From contig NZ_CP129235.1 in assembly GCF_030413635.1 (NCBI RefSeq), positions 1-64,000 of the forward strand: DNA of 64,000 nt. The letters are read 5' to 3'. Position 1 is the stretch's first letter. Each line of letters begins with the position of its first letter. Both the position numbers and the translations under genes were made by a program. A model generated the notes under the pieces. That model had not been told where the DNA came from. It searched no databases and saw only the letters and a program-made list of their open reading frames with translations. The stretch is from Planococcus shenhongbingii (GTDB lineage: Bacteria > Bacillota > Bacilli > Bacillales_A > Planococcaceae). Shown in pieces: positions 49,044-59,540 of the stretch.

Positions 49044-49826
49044 ATGTTCATAGATACCCACGTGCATTTAAATACAGACCAGTATGATGAAGATTTAAAT
49101 GAAGTAATCGACAGAGCTTTAGAAAACAATGTTACAAAAATGGTTGTCATTGGGTTCGATCGAAAAACGATCGAACGTGCTATCGAGCTTGCCGAGAAAC
49201 ATGATTTTATATATGCCGTAGTTGGATGGCATCCAGTAGATGCCATTGATTGCACAGAAGAAGACTTAAAGTGGATTGAAGAGTTGGCGGCTCATGAAAA
49301 AGTGGTGGGAATTGGAGAAACCGGCTTGGACTATTACTGGGACAAATCTCCAAAAGAAGTGCAGCAAGAAGTATTCCGCAAACAAATTCGACTGGCCAAA
49401 AAAGTCAAATTGCCGATCATTATCCATAATCGGGATGCGACATCGGATGTGCTGCGCATACTAAAAGAAGAAGAAGCACATGAAGTCGGTGGCGTGATGC
49501 ATTGCTTCGGCGGCAGTGTAGAAACAGCACGTGAAAGCATTGCCATGAACTTCATGATTTCCCTTGGCGGACCAGTCACTTTTAAAAATGCCAAAAAGCC
49601 GAAAGAAGTCGCAGCAGAAATTCCCCTCGATCATTTAATGATTGAAACGGATGCACCGTACCTGGCTCCGCATCCTTATCGCGGAAAACGGAATGAACCA
49701 GCCTATGTCCCTCTTGTCGCAGCTGAGATTGCCCGCTTGAAAGGCATCTCCATAGAAGAAGTTGCCCGAATTACGACACGGAACGCAGAACAGTTTTTCA
49801 AACTAACAGAGCAAGAGTCAAAATAA
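49044..49826 (+). CDS. TatD-family metal-dependent hydrolase
   Basis: A 260-aa TIM-barrel deoxyribonuclease-like protein (YabD in B. subtilis). The metal ligands H6-x-H8 (DTHVHLN), the glutamate of GIGETGLDYYWD, the histidines of IIHNRDA and MHCFGG, and the aspartate of IETDAPYLAPHP are all present. TatD proteins act as 3'-5' nucleases in DNA repair and quality control; the in vivo role here is not established. TGAGGAG precedes the ATG. It follows metS as in B. subtilis. Confidence 0.92.
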   Translation: MFIDTHVHLNTDQYDEDLNEVIDRALENNVTKMVVIGFDRKTIERAIELAEKHDFIYAVVGWHPVDAIDCTEEDLKWIEELAAHEKVVGIGETGLDYYWDKSPKEVQQEVFRKQIRLAKKVKLPIIIHNRDATSDVLRILKEEEAHEVGGVMHCFGGSVETARESIAMNFMISLGGPVTFKNAKKPKEVAAEIPLDHLMIETDAPYLAPHPYRGKRNEPAYVPLVAAEIARLKGISIEEVARITTRNAEQFFKLTEQESK

Positions 49827-49842
49827 GAAAAGCCTATTTAAG

Positions 49843-49871
49843 TTGACACAAGGAAATCGAGTCTATATAAT
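49843..49871 (+). promoter_or_regulatory. Full-consensus sigma-A promoter of the 3D-domain gene
   Basis: TTGACA at 49843-49848 and TATAAT at 49866-49871 with a 17-base spacer. It is the only perfect consensus promoter I found in the window. The predicted transcript start is only about 20 bases before the start codon. Confidence 0.92.
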
Positions 49872-49899
49872 CACTCAAGTGAATGAGGAGGAGTTATTT

Positions 49900-51249
49900 T
49901 TGACAGAACAAGAAAAAAATAGCAAGCCAGTTAATATATATAAAGGAAAATCTTTGCTTGTTGCAATTGCTACTGTATTGATGTTTGCTGCTGTTTTGAC
50001 GTTCGCTATTTACGAAGGAACGAAAAATACGGTGAAGATGACGGCAAACGGTGAAACAACAGAAGTTAAGACGCACGCTAATACAGTAGGAGCGTTTTTA
50101 GAAGAACAACAAATACAAGTGGCTAAAGATGATTATTTAAGCCAATCTGCAGATAGCGCTATTAAAGAAGACACTGCACTTGAATGGGATCAGGCAGAGC
50201 AATATAAAGTATCGGTTGATGGCAAAGAGACAGCTGCCTGGACTACAGCCAATACAGTAAAAGATATTTTAGCGAAAGCGAATGTTGAAGTTACAGAACA
50301 TGATAAAGTTACACCCGCATTGAATGAAGAAGTAGATGAGGATACAGCGATTTCTGTTGAAAAAGCATATGAGGTAACTCTGCTAGATGGCTTGGAAGAG
50401 AAAAAAGTATGGTCCACTTCGACTACGGTCGCTGACTTTTTAAAACAGAACAAAATTAAGCTAGGCGAACTTGACCGGGTTGAAAACGGAATGGATGAAA
50501 AAGTTGTTCCGAATTCCAAAGTCCAAGTGGTTCGTGTAGAAAAGGTCACCGATGTAGTGGAGGATTCTGTGAAATTCGCAGCAGAAACGAAAAAAGATTC
50601 TAAGCTTTTAAAAGGGCAGGAAAAACTTGTCCAAAAAGGCCAGAATGGTGTCGTTTCTAAAACTTATGAAGTTGTGAAAGAAAACGGCAAAGAAGTAAAA
50701 CGCGATCTTAAGAGTAAAAAAACGGTTAAAGAACCGACGAAACAAGTTACAGCAGTTGGAACAAAAGTAGTTGTTGCCAGCGTTTCACGCGGTGCCACTG
50801 CTAAAGCTCCCGAGAAAAAAGCTGCGACAGCACCGGTTCAACAAGCTTCAGCTGCGCCAGTTCAAAAAGCGGCCGCACCTAAAGCAGCACCGGCTAAAAA
50901 AGCTGAACCTTCAAGAAAAGCAGCGGCTGCTTCAACTAAAGCGGCTGCGCCAACTAGCGGCAAAGAGTTCTATGTATCCGCTACAGCGTATACAGCAAGC
51001 TGTGCAGGCTGTTCAGGCATTACCGCTACTGGCATTAACTTAATGGCGAATCCAGGTCTTAAAGTCATCGCGGTAGACCCGAATGTCATTCCGCTTGGCT
51101 CTAAAGTTTACGTAGAAGGATATGGTTATGCGGTTGCTGGAGATACAGGCGGAGCGATCAAAGGAAACAAGATTGATTTGTTTATGGCCAATCATTCAGA
51201 TGCTGTCGCATTTGGACGCCAGCAGCTAAAAGTTACAGTCCTTAACTAA
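49900..51249 (+). CDS. YabE-like cell-wall protein, DUF348-G5-3D domains
   Basis: Exported or membrane-anchored cell-wall factor related to YabE and the resuscitation-promoting factors. The 449-aa protein has a hydrophobic segment at about residues 16-40 (SLLVAIATVLMFAAVLTF), three DUF348 ubiquitin-like repeats (each with TVxxxL and a TVAD/TVKD element), a G5 domain (about residues 225-300), a long Ala/Lys/Pro linker, and a C-terminal 3D domain with the conserved aspartates in AVDPNVIPLG, AGDTGGAI and KIDLFM. The 3D domain resembles lytic transglycosylases such as MltA. The start is TTG at 49900 after AGGAGGAG; an upstream in-frame TTG at 49843 is the -35 box. Confidence 0.9.
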   Translation: MTEQEKNSKPVNIYKGKSLLVAIATVLMFAAVLTFAIYEGTKNTVKMTANGETTEVKTHANTVGAFLEEQQIQVAKDDYLSQSADSAIKEDTALEWDQAEQYKVSVDGKETAAWTTANTVKDILAKANVEVTEHDKVTPALNEEVDEDTAISVEKAYEVTLLDGLEEKKVWSTSTTVADFLKQNKIKLGELDRVENGMDEKVVPNSKVQVVRVEKVTDVVEDSVKFAAETKKDSKLLKGQEKLVQKGQNGVVSKTYEVVKENGKEVKRDLKSKKTVKEPTKQVTAVGTKVVVASVSRGATAKAPEKKAATAPVQQASAAPVQKAAAPKAAPAKKAEPSRKAAAASTKAAAPTSGKEFYVSATAYTASCAGCSGITATGINLMANPGLKVIAVDPNVIPLGSKVYVEGYGYAVAGDTGGAIKGNKIDLFMANHSDAVAFGRQQLKVTVLN

Positions 51250-51268
51250 TGAAGATAGCGGTACCAGC

Positions 51269-51304
51269 AAAGGCTTTCTTGGGAGTTCCCGGGAAAGCCT
51301 TTTA
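51269..51304 (+). terminator. Terminator after the 3D-domain gene
   Basis: AAGGCTTTC/GAAAGCCTT outside and GGGA/TCCC inside, ending in TTTT. Confidence 0.85.
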
Positions 51305-51454
51305 CTTATGTGCCCGGCTGCGTGTAGAATAAAGAGATACTTTACTCAGGGAAGCTTTTTATGTGTTGTGAGTAGTAGCTTGGCTAAACGGAACTTTAAA
51401 GCCACATCCGTTAAAGTGGGAGAAAACAAGAAGTGCTGGAAATGAGGAACAAAA

Positions 51455-52890
<1,436 letters not shown>

Positions 52891-52957
52891 TATTTAACAT
52901 TATGTTACAATTTTAAGCTGTTTTTTGAGCAATCCTGATATTTCGAATAAAAAAATA

Positions 52958-52987
52958 TTGACAGTTGCTATATAACGCTGATAAAAT
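52958..52987 (+). promoter_or_regulatory. Upstream veg promoter
   Basis: TTGACA at 52958-52963 and TAAAAT at 52982-52987, spacer 18, in an AT-rich context. Confidence 0.65.
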
Positions 52988-52998
52988 TAGGAATTTAC

Positions 52999-53027
52999 TT
53001 GACCGTAGGGTCAAATTCTGGTAGACT
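52999..53027 (+). promoter_or_regulatory. Downstream veg promoter with inverted repeat
   Basis: TTGACC at 52999-53004 and TAGACT at 53022-53027, spacer 17. The -35 is the left half of a perfect inverted repeat TTGACC-GTAG-GGTCAA (52999-53014), so a protein bound there would cover the promoter. Confidence 0.65.
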
Positions 53028-53052
53028 TTGTCTATAGTGAGGTGTAGACAAG

Positions 53053-53316
53053 ATGCCCAAAACTTTGGCGGATATTAAAAAGTCGTTGGACCTGCATTTG
53101 GGAAAGCGATTGATTTTAAAGGCAAATGGAGGACGTAAGAAAACGGTCGAACGCGCCGGAATCTTACGAGAAACGTATCACTCGGTGTTCGTAATTGAAC
53201 TTGATCAAGATGAGCATTCATTTGAACGCGTGTCTTACAGCTACGCAGACATTCTAACAGAAGCAGTAGAAATTATTGTGCATGAAGGAACAGAAGAAGC
53301 ACTTTTTGTTAAATAA
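53053..53316 (+). CDS. veg: Veg protein (biofilm-related, DUF1021)
   Basis: An 87-aa protein of SH3-like fold, highly expressed in B. subtilis, where it stimulates biofilm gene expression by acting on Sin[34 protein letters not shown] and [20 protein letters not shown] follow B. subtilis Veg closely. The ATG follows GTGAGGTG. Two promoters precede it and a terminator follows. In B. subtilis sspF comes next; it is absent here. Confidence 0.94.
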   Translation: MPKTLADIKKSLDLHLGKRLILKANGGRKKTVERAGILRETYHSVFVIELDQDEHSFERVSYSYADILTEAVEIIVHEGTEEALFVK

Positions 53317-53340
53317 TGAACGGCATTTATATGATTTTTG

Positions 53341-53381
53341 GAACTCACAGCCCGTTGGCTTAACGGACTGTGAGTTTTTTT
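53341..53381 (+). terminator. Terminator after veg
   Basis: AACTCACAG-CCGTT/AACGG-CTGTGAGTT with a 5-base loop and a T run. Confidence 0.92.
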
Positions 53382-53418
53382 GTTTATTTTCGCCATTTTT
53401 CCCGTAGCGCCCTGTGTG

Positions 53419-53427
53419 TGTTAAAAT
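53419..53427 (+). promoter_or_regulatory. Extended -10 promoter of ispE
   Basis: TGTTAAAAT (TGn plus TAAAAT) 34 bases before ispE, with no good -35. Confidence 0.5.
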
Positions 53428-53461
53428 AGTCTTCATCAGAATATAAAAAGGAGGCAGTGGG

Positions 53462-54325
53462 ATGCTCTACGTGAAGGCGCCTGCCAAAATCAATTTAACG
53501 TTAGATGTTTTACATAAGCGCCCCGATAACTATCATGAGATTGAAATGATCATGACGACAGTCGACTTGGCTGATCGGATCGGGTTGAAAGCAACGGAAA
53601 GCGGAATCTATATTGAATCCGCTGATCGCTTTGTTCCGAATGATTCCCGCAACTTAGCTTACCAGGCAGCTCAGTTGATAAAAGAAACATACGGCATTAA
53701 ATCGGGAGTCATTATTTCCTTGGACAAACAAATTCCGGTTGCGGCTGGACTGGCAGGAGGGAGCAGCGATGCGGCTGCCACTTTAAAAGGATTAAACCAA
53801 TTATGGCAATTGAATTTGTCGCTCGATGAACTGGCTGAACTGGGTGCGAAAATCGGTTCGGATGTATCTTTTTGTGTCTATGGCGGTACAGCACTTGCAA
53901 AAGGACGCGGGGAAATTATCCAGGAGCTGCCCGTTCCGCCTAATTGCTGGGTGATTCTGGCCAAACCGACGATCGGTGTTTCCACAGCGGAAGTTTACGG
54001 TGCCTTTGATGTGGAAAACGCCCAGCATCCTAATACAGAAGAAATGATTGAAGCGCTCGCTAAAGGCGATTACAATGCCATGTGTGCTAATTTAGGCAAT
54101 GCTTTGGAAAGTGTGACGTTGAATCTGTATCCGGAAGTAGCCCAGATCAAAGACCAGATGAAGAAATTTGGAGCAGATGCGGTGTTGATGAGCGGAAGCG
54201 GTCCAACAGTTTTTGGGCTAGTCCAGCAAGAAGCCCGGATCCCCCGTATTTACAATGGATTAAGAGGATTCTGTACAGAAGTTTATGCGGTGCGTTTGAT
54301 TGGAGAACGAGAGTCACTTGCTTAA
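53462..54325 (+). CDS. ispE: 4-diphosphocytidyl-2-C-methyl-D-erythritol kinase
   Basis: GHMP kinase of the MEP isoprenoid pathway, supplying precursors for undecaprenyl lipid and menaquinone. The 287-aa protein starts [16 protein letters not shown] with the catalytic Lys/Asp region, has the ATP loop [15 protein letters not shown] at residues 92-106, and the C-terminal [19 protein letters not shown] precedes the ATG. Confidence 0.96.
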   Translation: MLYVKAPAKINLTLDVLHKRPDNYHEIEMIMTTVDLADRIGLKATESGIYIESADRFVPNDSRNLAYQAAQLIKETYGIKSGVIISLDKQIPVAAGLAGGSSDAAATLKGLNQLWQLNLSLDELAELGAKIGSDVSFCVYGGTALAKGRGEIIQELPVPPNCWVILAKPTIGVSTAEVYGAFDVENAQHPNTEEMIEALAKGDYNAMCANLGNALESVTLNLYPEVAQIKDQMKKFGADAVLMSGSGPTVFGLVQQEARIPRIYNGLRGFCTEVYAVRLIGERESLA

Positions 54326-54347
54326 ATACGTACATTTATGGTAAATT
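54318..54347 (+). promoter_or_regulatory. Candidate purR promoter
   Basis: TTGCTT at 54318-54323 and TAAATT at 54342-54347 with an 18-base spacer; a TGn extension lies at 54339-54341. It overlaps the end of ispE. Confidence 0.45.
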
Positions 54348-54381
54348 TTCTATAAATCATTCGTGTTTAGGAGAGGGTAAG

Positions 54382-55209
54382 ATGAAGTGGAAGCGCAGTG
54401 AACGGTTAGTTGATATGACACATTATCTTTTGGACCATCCACATAAACTGATTCCCCTTACATATTTTTCAGATCTCTATGAATCGGCCAAGTCTTCAAT
54501 CAGTGAAGACTTAGGAATTGTCAAAGAGACGTTTGAAGAAAAAGGGATTGGGTTATTGATGACCGTACCGGGAGCGGCCGGCGGCGTGAAGTATATACCG
54601 AAACTTCACCAACAAGAAATCAAAGGCATTATGGCTGAACTAATAAAAGAGTTAAGCCAATCAGACCGGCTTTTGCCGGGCGGATACTTGTACATGACGG
54701 ACGTCCTGGGCAATCCTGATATCATGAACCGGATCGGCAAGGTTTTTGCTACCGCTTTTGCGGATAAAAAAATTGATGTTATCATGACTGTCGCCACCAA
54801 AGGGATTCCGATTGCCCATGCCATTGCCCGCCATCTCAATGTTCCAGTCGTCATTGTCCGAAGAGACAGCAAAGTGACGGAAGGCTCGACTGTGAGCATC
54901 AACTACGTTTCCGGTTCTTCGCGCCGCATTCAGACCATGGTGCTGTCTAAGCGCAGCATGAAGAGTGGTCAGCGGGTATTAATTACCGATGACTTCATGA
55001 AAGTCGGCGGCACGATGAACGGCATGAAAAATTTACTCGAAGAATTCGAATGCACACTTGCAGGAGTAGCCGTGTTGGTAGAAGCGGAGCATTCCGACGA
55101 GCGCCTCGTTGAAAAATACTTGTCACTTGTCAAATTGCATGAAGTCAGCGAAAAAGAGCGGACCATTGCGTTGGAAGAAGGAAACTACTTTACTAATGGA
55201 GGGTTTTAA
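54382..55209 (+). CDS. purR: Purine operon repressor PurR
   Basis: Gram-positive PurR, which combines an N-terminal winged helix (about residues 1-74, with [15 protein letters not shown]) with a phosphoribosyltransferase-fold effector domain. PRPP binds at [12 protein letters not shown] and relieves repression of purine genes; ppGpp competes in B. subtilis. The length is 275 aa (285 in B. subtilis, slightly longer at the C-terminus). The prs gene downstream makes its ligand. TAGGAGAGGG precedes the ATG. ridA starts immediately after. Confidence 0.95.
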   Translation: MKWKRSERLVDMTHYLLDHPHKLIPLTYFSDLYESAKSSISEDLGIVKETFEEKGIGLLMTVPGAAGGVKYIPKLHQQEIKGIMAELIKELSQSDRLLPGGYLYMTDVLGNPDIMNRIGKVFATAFADKKIDVIMTVATKGIPIAHAIARHLNVPVVIVRRDSKVTEGSTVSINYVSGSSRRIQTMVLSKRSMKSGQRVLITDDFMKVGGTMNGMKNLLEEFECTLAGVAVLVEAEHSDERLVEKYLSLVKLHEVSEKERTIALEEGNYFTNGGF

Positions 55210-55210
55210 C

Positions 55211-55588
55211 ATGAAATTTGTAGCAACAGACAAAGCAGCAGCAGCTATCGGACCGTATTCACAAGGTGTTATTTTTGGGGAATTGTTTTACAGTTCAGGG
55301 CAGATTCCGTTGACGCCGTCAGGAGAGATGGTTGAAGGCTCAATCGTTGATCAGGCGCACCAGGTCTTCGCGAATCTCAAAGCCATTCTGGCCGAAGCAG
55401 GTTCTTCTTTGGAAAGCGTCATTAAAACAACCGTGTTCATTAAAGACATGAACGATTTTGCAGCACTGAACGAAGTCTATGCTTCTTACTTCGGTGATCA
55501 TAAGCCGGCTCGTTCTACCGTAGAAGTGGCTCGTCTGCCGAAAGATGCAAAAGTGGAAATTGAAGTTATTGCAAAAATCACAGAGTAA
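55211..55588 (+). CDS. ridA: RidA/YabJ-family enamine/imine deaminase
   Basis: Hydrolyses reactive 2-aminoacrylate-type enamines that leak from PLP enzymes. The 125-aa trimer-forming protein has [10 protein letters not shown], the substrate-site arginine in [13 protein letters not shown], and the conserved glutamate VEIEVIA at the C-terminus. The ATG is one base after the purR stop, with GGAGGG inside the end of purR, so the two are coupled as in B. subtilis. Confidence 0.95.
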   Translation: MKFVATDKAAAAIGPYSQGVIFGELFYSSGQIPLTPSGEMVEGSIVDQAHQVFANLKAILAEAGSSLESVIKTTVFIKDMNDFAALNEVYASYFGDHKPARSTVEVARLPKDAKVEIEVIAKITE

Positions 55589-55589
55589 A

Positions 55590-55618
55590 CCAAACCATCC
55601 TTCGGGGTGGTTTTTTAT
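55590..55618 (+). terminator. Terminator after purR-ridA
   Basis: AACCATCC/GGGTGGTT with a TTCG loop and a T run. Confidence 0.85.
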
Positions 55619-55781
55619 TTTATATGTTGACTTAATTAGCTTCACTTGTTGCTATTTCGCAAAACAGCTCCGCTTGCCGCGGAAGAGAGCCATGCCCAAA
55701 ACGGTATTAAAAGTCGATTCCTTTAATTCTTTTTATATAAAAGCCATTAAGTAAATTTTCTAATAAATTATGTAATTTATG

Positions 55782-55808
55782 AAGGAGATTAGGCCCCTGC
55801 GGCGAATT
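55782..55808 (+). promoter_or_regulatory. Sigma-H-like promoter and AT-rich region of spoVG
   Basis: AGGA at 55784-55787 and GAAT at 55805-55808 are separated by 17 bases, the same spacing as in the B. subtilis sigma-H promoter of spoVG; GGCGAAT fits RnnGAAT. The 60 bases upstream (55725-55782) are strongly AT-rich, as is the AbrB-binding region of B. subtilis spoVG. No good sigma-A promoter is visible nearby. Confidence 0.68.
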
Positions 55809-55857
55809 ACATATATTAGCAACATAAAAAGCATCTAAGAGGAAAGGTGGTGACACA

Positions 55858-56142
55858 ATGGAAGTAACTGACGTAAGGCTTCGGCGTGTACAAACAGATG
55901 GCCGGATGCGGGCAATCGCTTCCATCACACTGGACAACGAGTTTGTTGTGCATGATATCCGGGTGATTGACGGCAATGAGGGATTATTCGTCGCTATGCC
56001 AAGCAAGCGGACACCTGATGGAGAATTCAGGGACATTGCGCATCCAATCAATTCGGGCACACGCAACAAGCTTCAAGAAGCTATTTTGACTGCATATCAC
56101 CAAAGCGAAAATGACCCGGTCTTTGAAGAAGCTGGAGTTTAA
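55858..56142 (+). CDS. spoVG: SpoVG RNA/DNA-binding regulator
   Basis: A 94-aa regulator conserved across Bacillota, including non-sporulating Staphylococcus and Listeria, where it affects capsule, virulence and RNA binding. [20 protein letters not shown] and [20 protein letters not shown] are nearly invariant. GAGGAAAGGTGG precedes the ATG. Retention here does not itself indicate sporulation. Confidence 0.96.
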   Translation: MEVTDVRLRRVQTDGRMRAIASITLDNEFVVHDIRVIDGNEGLFVAMPSKRTPDGEFRDIAHPINSGTRNKLQEAILTAYHQSENDPVFEEAGV

Positions 56143-56155
56143 ACGCGCCACCTCA

Positions 56156-56190
56156 CGAGCCTTCTATTATAGATAGGGCTCTTTTTTTTA
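56156..56190 (+). terminator. Terminator after spoVG
   Basis: GAGCC-TCTAT/AGATA-GGGCTC stem followed by T run. Confidence 0.88.
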
Positions 56191-56227
56191 TGGCCAATTG
56201 ATAATGTCATGGTATTGTCATGCTCGG

Positions 56228-56251
56228 AAACCTTGAATAATCAAGGTTTTT
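56228..56251 (+). terminator. Second terminator-like hairpin before glmU
   Basis: AAACCTTGA/TCAAGGTTT with a 4-base loop runs into TTTTT. It lies between the spoVG terminator and a TATAAT at 56291-56296, and might be an attenuator or backup terminator. Confidence 0.5.
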
Positions 56252-56336
56252 CGGATATAGTCAATAAGGAAAAGCTAAAATATCCATTACTATAATGAAA
56301 TAGATAACAGACGAATCGATTGGAGGACCGGATGAC

Positions 56337-57710
56337 ATGACGAATACATACGCAGTAGTATTAGCCGCCGGACAAGGGACGCGAATGAAGTCTAAACTTT
56401 ATAAAGTGCTTCACCCTGTTTGCGGCATGCCGATGGTTGAACACGTCACCAATAACGTAGCACAGCTGGGCGTTGAAAAAATTGTGACGATTGTTGGCCA
56501 CGGTGCTGAAAAAGTGCAAGAACAACTTGGATCGAAAAGCGAGTATGCGCTTCAGGAAGAGCAATTGGGAACGGCGCACGCGGTACAGCAAGCTGCTTCA
56601 TTGATTGAAGGGCTGCCTGGCACGACATTAGTGGTGTGCGGGGATACTCCTTTGATCCGCCCTGAAACGATGGAGGCTTTGCTTAGCCACCATGCAGAAA
56701 CAAACGCAAAAGCCACTATTTTGACAGCTATTGCGGATAATCCAGCAGGTTACGGGCGGATTTTGCGCGATGAAGCTGGAAGCGTCTCAAAAATCGTTGA
56801 ACAGAAAGATGCTTCTGCCGAAGAGCAAAAAGTGAAAGAGATCAACACAGGCACTTACTGTTTTGACAACCAGGCACTATTCGAAGCGTTAAAATTGGTT
56901 TCGAACAATAATGCTCAAGGCGAGTATTATTTGCCGGATGTCATTGAAATTCTGCAAAAGCAGGGAGAAACAGTGGCTGCCTATGCCACAGACAGTTTTG
57001 ATGAAACGCTGGGCGTCAATGACCGTGTAGCTTTAAGTGAAGCGGAACGCATCATGCGCGCACGCATCGCGAAAAAACACATGCGTGCCGGTGTTACCAT
57101 TATCGATCCAGCTACAGCTTATATCAGTGCCGAAGCAGAGATCGGCGCAGATACAGTTCTTCAGCCAAATGTAATTATCGAAGGAAACACTAAAATTGGA
57201 GAAGACTGCCTCGTTTCTTCAAATAGCCATATTGAAAACAGTATCATCGGCGACCGGACGGTTATCCGTTCATCGCATGTTTACGACAGCACGGTCGGAA
57301 ATGATACAGCAGTAGGACCTTTCGCGCATCTGCGCCCGCAGTCGCAATTAGGCGATGAAGTGAAAATCGGCAATTTTGTTGAAGTGAAAAAATCGGCGCT
57401 TGGAAATGGCAGTAAAGTTTCGCATTTAAGCTATATCGGAGATGCAAATGTTGGCACAAACGTCAATATCGGCTGTGGCACCATAACTGTCAATTACGAT
57501 GGCAAGAACAAGTTTCTCACTACGATTGAAGATGACTCGTTTATCGGGTGTAATTCAAACCTGATTGCCCCTGTTACTATTGGTAAAGGCTCATACGTAG
57601 CCGCAGGATCTACCATTTCTAAAAATGTGCCGAGCGATGCTTTAGCGATTGCACGCGCACGTCAAGAAAACAAAGAAGGCTATGTAAACAAATTAAATTC
57701 AAGAAAATAA
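56337..57710 (+). CDS. glmU: Bifunctional UDP-N-acetylglucosamine pyrophosphorylase / GlcN-1-P acetyltransferase
   Basis: Makes UDP-GlcNAc for peptidoglycan and teichoic acids in two steps. The N-terminal uridyltransferase half has [20 protein letters not shown] and VVCGDTPLI. The C-terminal half (from about residue 250) is a left-handed beta helix of hexapeptide repeats, with the acetyl-CoA site in [14 protein letters not shown]. The 457-aa length is normal. GGAGG precedes the ATG. It lies 18 bases before prs, so the two are co-transcribed. Confidence 0.97.
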   Translation: MTNTYAVVLAAGQGTRMKSKLYKVLHPVCGMPMVEHVTNNVAQLGVEKIVTIVGHGAEKVQEQLGSKSEYALQEEQLGTAHAVQQAASLIEGLPGTTLVVCGDTPLIRPETMEALLSHHAETNAKATILTAIADNPAGYGRILRDEAGSVSKIVEQKDASAEEQKVKEINTGTYCFDNQALFEALKLVSNNNAQGEYYLPDVIEILQKQGETVAAYATDSFDETLGVNDRVALSEAERIMRARIAKKHMRAGVTIIDPATAYISAEAEIGADTVLQPNVIIEGNTKIGEDCLVSSNSHIENSIIGDRTVIRSSHVYDSTVGNDTAVGPFAHLRPQSQLGDEVKIGNFVEVKKSALGNGSKVSHLSYIGDANVGTNVNIGCGTITVNYDGKNKFLTTIEDDSFIGCNSNLIAPVTIGKGSYVAAGSTISKNVPSDALAIARARQENKEGYVNKLNSRK

Positions 57711-57728
57711 TAGGAGGCTACACACGAA

Positions 57729-58697
57729 ATGAGTTATCAAATTGATGCAGCAACCACTAAGATGAAAATTTTTGCATTAAATTCAAACCCGGAACTGGCG
57801 GAAGAAATTGCCAAGCACGTCGGTTTACCGCTTGGAAAAAGTTCAGTTACCCACTTCAGTGATGGTGAAATCCAGATTAATATTGAAGAAAGTATCCGTG
57901 GCTGTGACGTTTTTATCGTGCAATCAACTTCCGAGCCGGTCAATGAGAATTTGATGGAACTGCTGATCATGATTGATGCAGTAAAACGTGCCTCTGCCCG
58001 TACTGTGAACGTTGTAATGCCTTATTACGGCTATGCCCGCCAAGACCGCAAAGCGCGTTCACGTGAACCAATCACAGCTAAATTGGTAGCAAACCTTCTG
58101 GAAACAGCAGGAGCAACACGTGTCATCGCACTGGACCTGCATGCGCCTCAAATCCAAGGGTTCTTTGATATTTTGATTGATCACTTGCTGGCAGTGCCTC
58201 TTCTGTCGGATTATTTCTTGAATGACAGCGGCATCGATTTGGATAACGTCATTATCGTTTCACCGGATCACGGCGGTGTAACACGTGCACGTAAAATGGC
58301 AGACCGTTTGAAAGCGCCGATCGCTATTATTGATAAGCGCCGTCCACGTCCGAACGTAGCAGAAGTCATGAATATTGTCGGGAACGTGGAAGGAAAAACG
58401 GCTATCATCATCGATGACATCATCGATACAGCCGGCACCATTACCATTGCAGCCAGTGCGCTGGTTAAGAGCGGAGCAAAAGAAGTGTATGCTTGCTGTA
58501 CACATCCTGTGCTTTCAGGCCCTGCAGTCGGACGGATCAACGAGTCTGTCATCAAAGAATTGATTGTGACAAATTCAATCGCGTTGCCGGAAGAAAAGAA
58601 AACTGCGAAGATCAAACAGCTTTCTGTTGCAAAATTAATGGCGGAAACAATTGTCCGCGTACATGAACAAAAATCAGTCAGCACGCTGTTTGATTGA
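57729..58697 (+). CDS. prs: Ribose-phosphate pyrophosphokinase
   Basis: Makes PRPP from ribose 5-phosphate and ATP for nucleotide, histidine and tryptophan synthesis. The 322-aa protein shows [20 protein letters not shown], the flexible-loop and metal region [12 protein letters not shown], and the PRPP loop [12 protein letters not shown] at residues 227-237. Its product is the ligand of PurR, encoded 2.5 kb upstream. The order glmU-prs-ctc is as in B. subtilis. Confidence 0.97.
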   Translation: MSYQIDAATTKMKIFALNSNPELAEEIAKHVGLPLGKSSVTHFSDGEIQINIEESIRGCDVFIVQSTSEPVNENLMELLIMIDAVKRASARTVNVVMPYYGYARQDRKARSREPITAKLVANLLETAGATRVIALDLHAPQIQGFFDILIDHLLAVPLLSDYFLNDSGIDLDNVIIVSPDHGGVTRARKMADRLKAPIAIIDKRRPRPNVAEVMNIVGNVEGKTAIIIDDIIDTAGTITIAASALVKSGAKEVYACCTHPVLSGPAVGRINESVIKELIVTNSIALPEEKKTAKIKQLSVAKLMAETIVRVHEQKSVSTLFD

Positions 58698-58725
58698 TCT
58701 GAATAAATACTTAAAATTCCTTTAG

Positions 58726-58750
58726 GTTTGTTTTTCCTGGAGTAGGGTAA
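58726..58750 (+). promoter_or_regulatory. Sigma-B-like promoter of ctc
   Basis: GTTTGT at 58726-58731 and GGGTAA at 58745-58750 are separated by 13 bases, matching the sigma-B pattern GTTTAA-N12-15-GGGTAT apart from two positions. ctc is the classic sigma-B gene of B. subtilis. Confidence 0.65.
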
Positions 58751-58789
58751 ATACTTGTTATGGACAATTATACTGGAGGATGAGAATAT

Positions 58790-59437
58790 ATGACGTCAAA
58801 AATATCGGTACAAAAAAGAGACAGCGCTACACCTCACTCTGCATTAACGGAACTACGCAATAAAGGAATCGTACCTGGAGTCGTTTACGGCTATCAGACA
58901 GAAACTATTCCTGTATCAGTTTCAGAAATTGATTTGATTAAAACATTGCGCGAATCTGGACGCAACGGGGTCATTAACCTTGAAGTAGAAGGAAAAACAC
59001 TGAATGTCGTATTAAGTGATTTCCAACGCGATGCGTTAAAAGGCAGTTTCAAACATGTAGACTTTTTGGCAGTCAATATGTCAGATGAGCTTGAAATTTC
59101 CGTAGCTGTTCATGTAATCGGTGAATCTCCGGGAGAAAAAGAAGGCGGAGTCGTTAACCAGCCGAATCGTGAAGTCTTGATTAAAGTTAAACCTGCTGAT
59201 ATTCCCGATGCGCTTGAAGTGGATATATCCAATCTTGCCATTGGTGACCACTTGACAGTCGGCGACATTCGCGGAACTGTTTCTTATGAAATTTTGGATG
59301 AAGATGATTTTATCCTTGTATCCGTAACCGCTCCTCGTACGCAGGATGAATTGGATGAGCTTGAAGCACCGACCGGTGAAGGCGCTCAACCAGAAGTAAT
59401 CGGCGGCGAGCCAGCGAATGACCAGAAGAAGGATTAA
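58790..59437 (+). CDS. ctc: General stress protein Ctc, 50S ribosomal protein bL25
   Basis: Long-form bL25 that binds 5S rRNA in the ribosome, made in larger amounts under stress. The 215-aa protein has the L25 N-terminal domain (about residues 1-95) and a TL5-type C-terminal beta domain (about 96-185), then a flexible Glu/Gly/Pro tail. GGAGGATGAG precedes the ATG. The sigma-B-like promoter upstream supports stress control. It ends in a strong terminator. Confidence 0.94.
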   Translation: MTSKISVQKRDSATPHSALTELRNKGIVPGVVYGYQTETIPVSVSEIDLIKTLRESGRNGVINLEVEGKTLNVVLSDFQRDALKGSFKHVDFLAVNMSDELEISVAVHVIGESPGEKEGGVVNQPNREVLIKVKPADIPDALEVDISNLAIGDHLTVGDIRGTVSYEILDEDDFILVSVTAPRTQDELDELEAPTGEGAQPEVIGGEPANDQKKD

Positions 59438-59450
59438 GTTAGCAAAATAA

Positions 59451-59480
59451 AGGGGCTGTCTCAGGACAGCCCCTATTTTT
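59451..59480 (+). terminator. Terminator after ctc
   Basis: AGGGGCTGTC/GACAGCCCCT, a 10-bp perfect stem with TCAG loop, then ATTTTT. Confidence 0.92.
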
Positions 59481-59499
59481 CTGTTTTCATGTACCAATA

Positions 59500-59508
59500 T
59501 GGTAAAAT
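59500..59508 (+). promoter_or_regulatory. Extended -10 promoter of pth
   Basis: TGGTAAAAT, TGn plus TAAAAT, 32 bases before pth. The -35 region is not recognisable. Confidence 0.5.
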
Positions 59509-59540
59509 AAAAAGCAGCGAAAAAGTAAAGGAAGATTCTT

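Noticed and set aside
49843..49899. N-terminal extension of the 3D-domain protein
   Set aside because: The putative TTG is the -35 box of a perfect promoter and the stretch contains the -10, so it is not transcribed as coding sequence.
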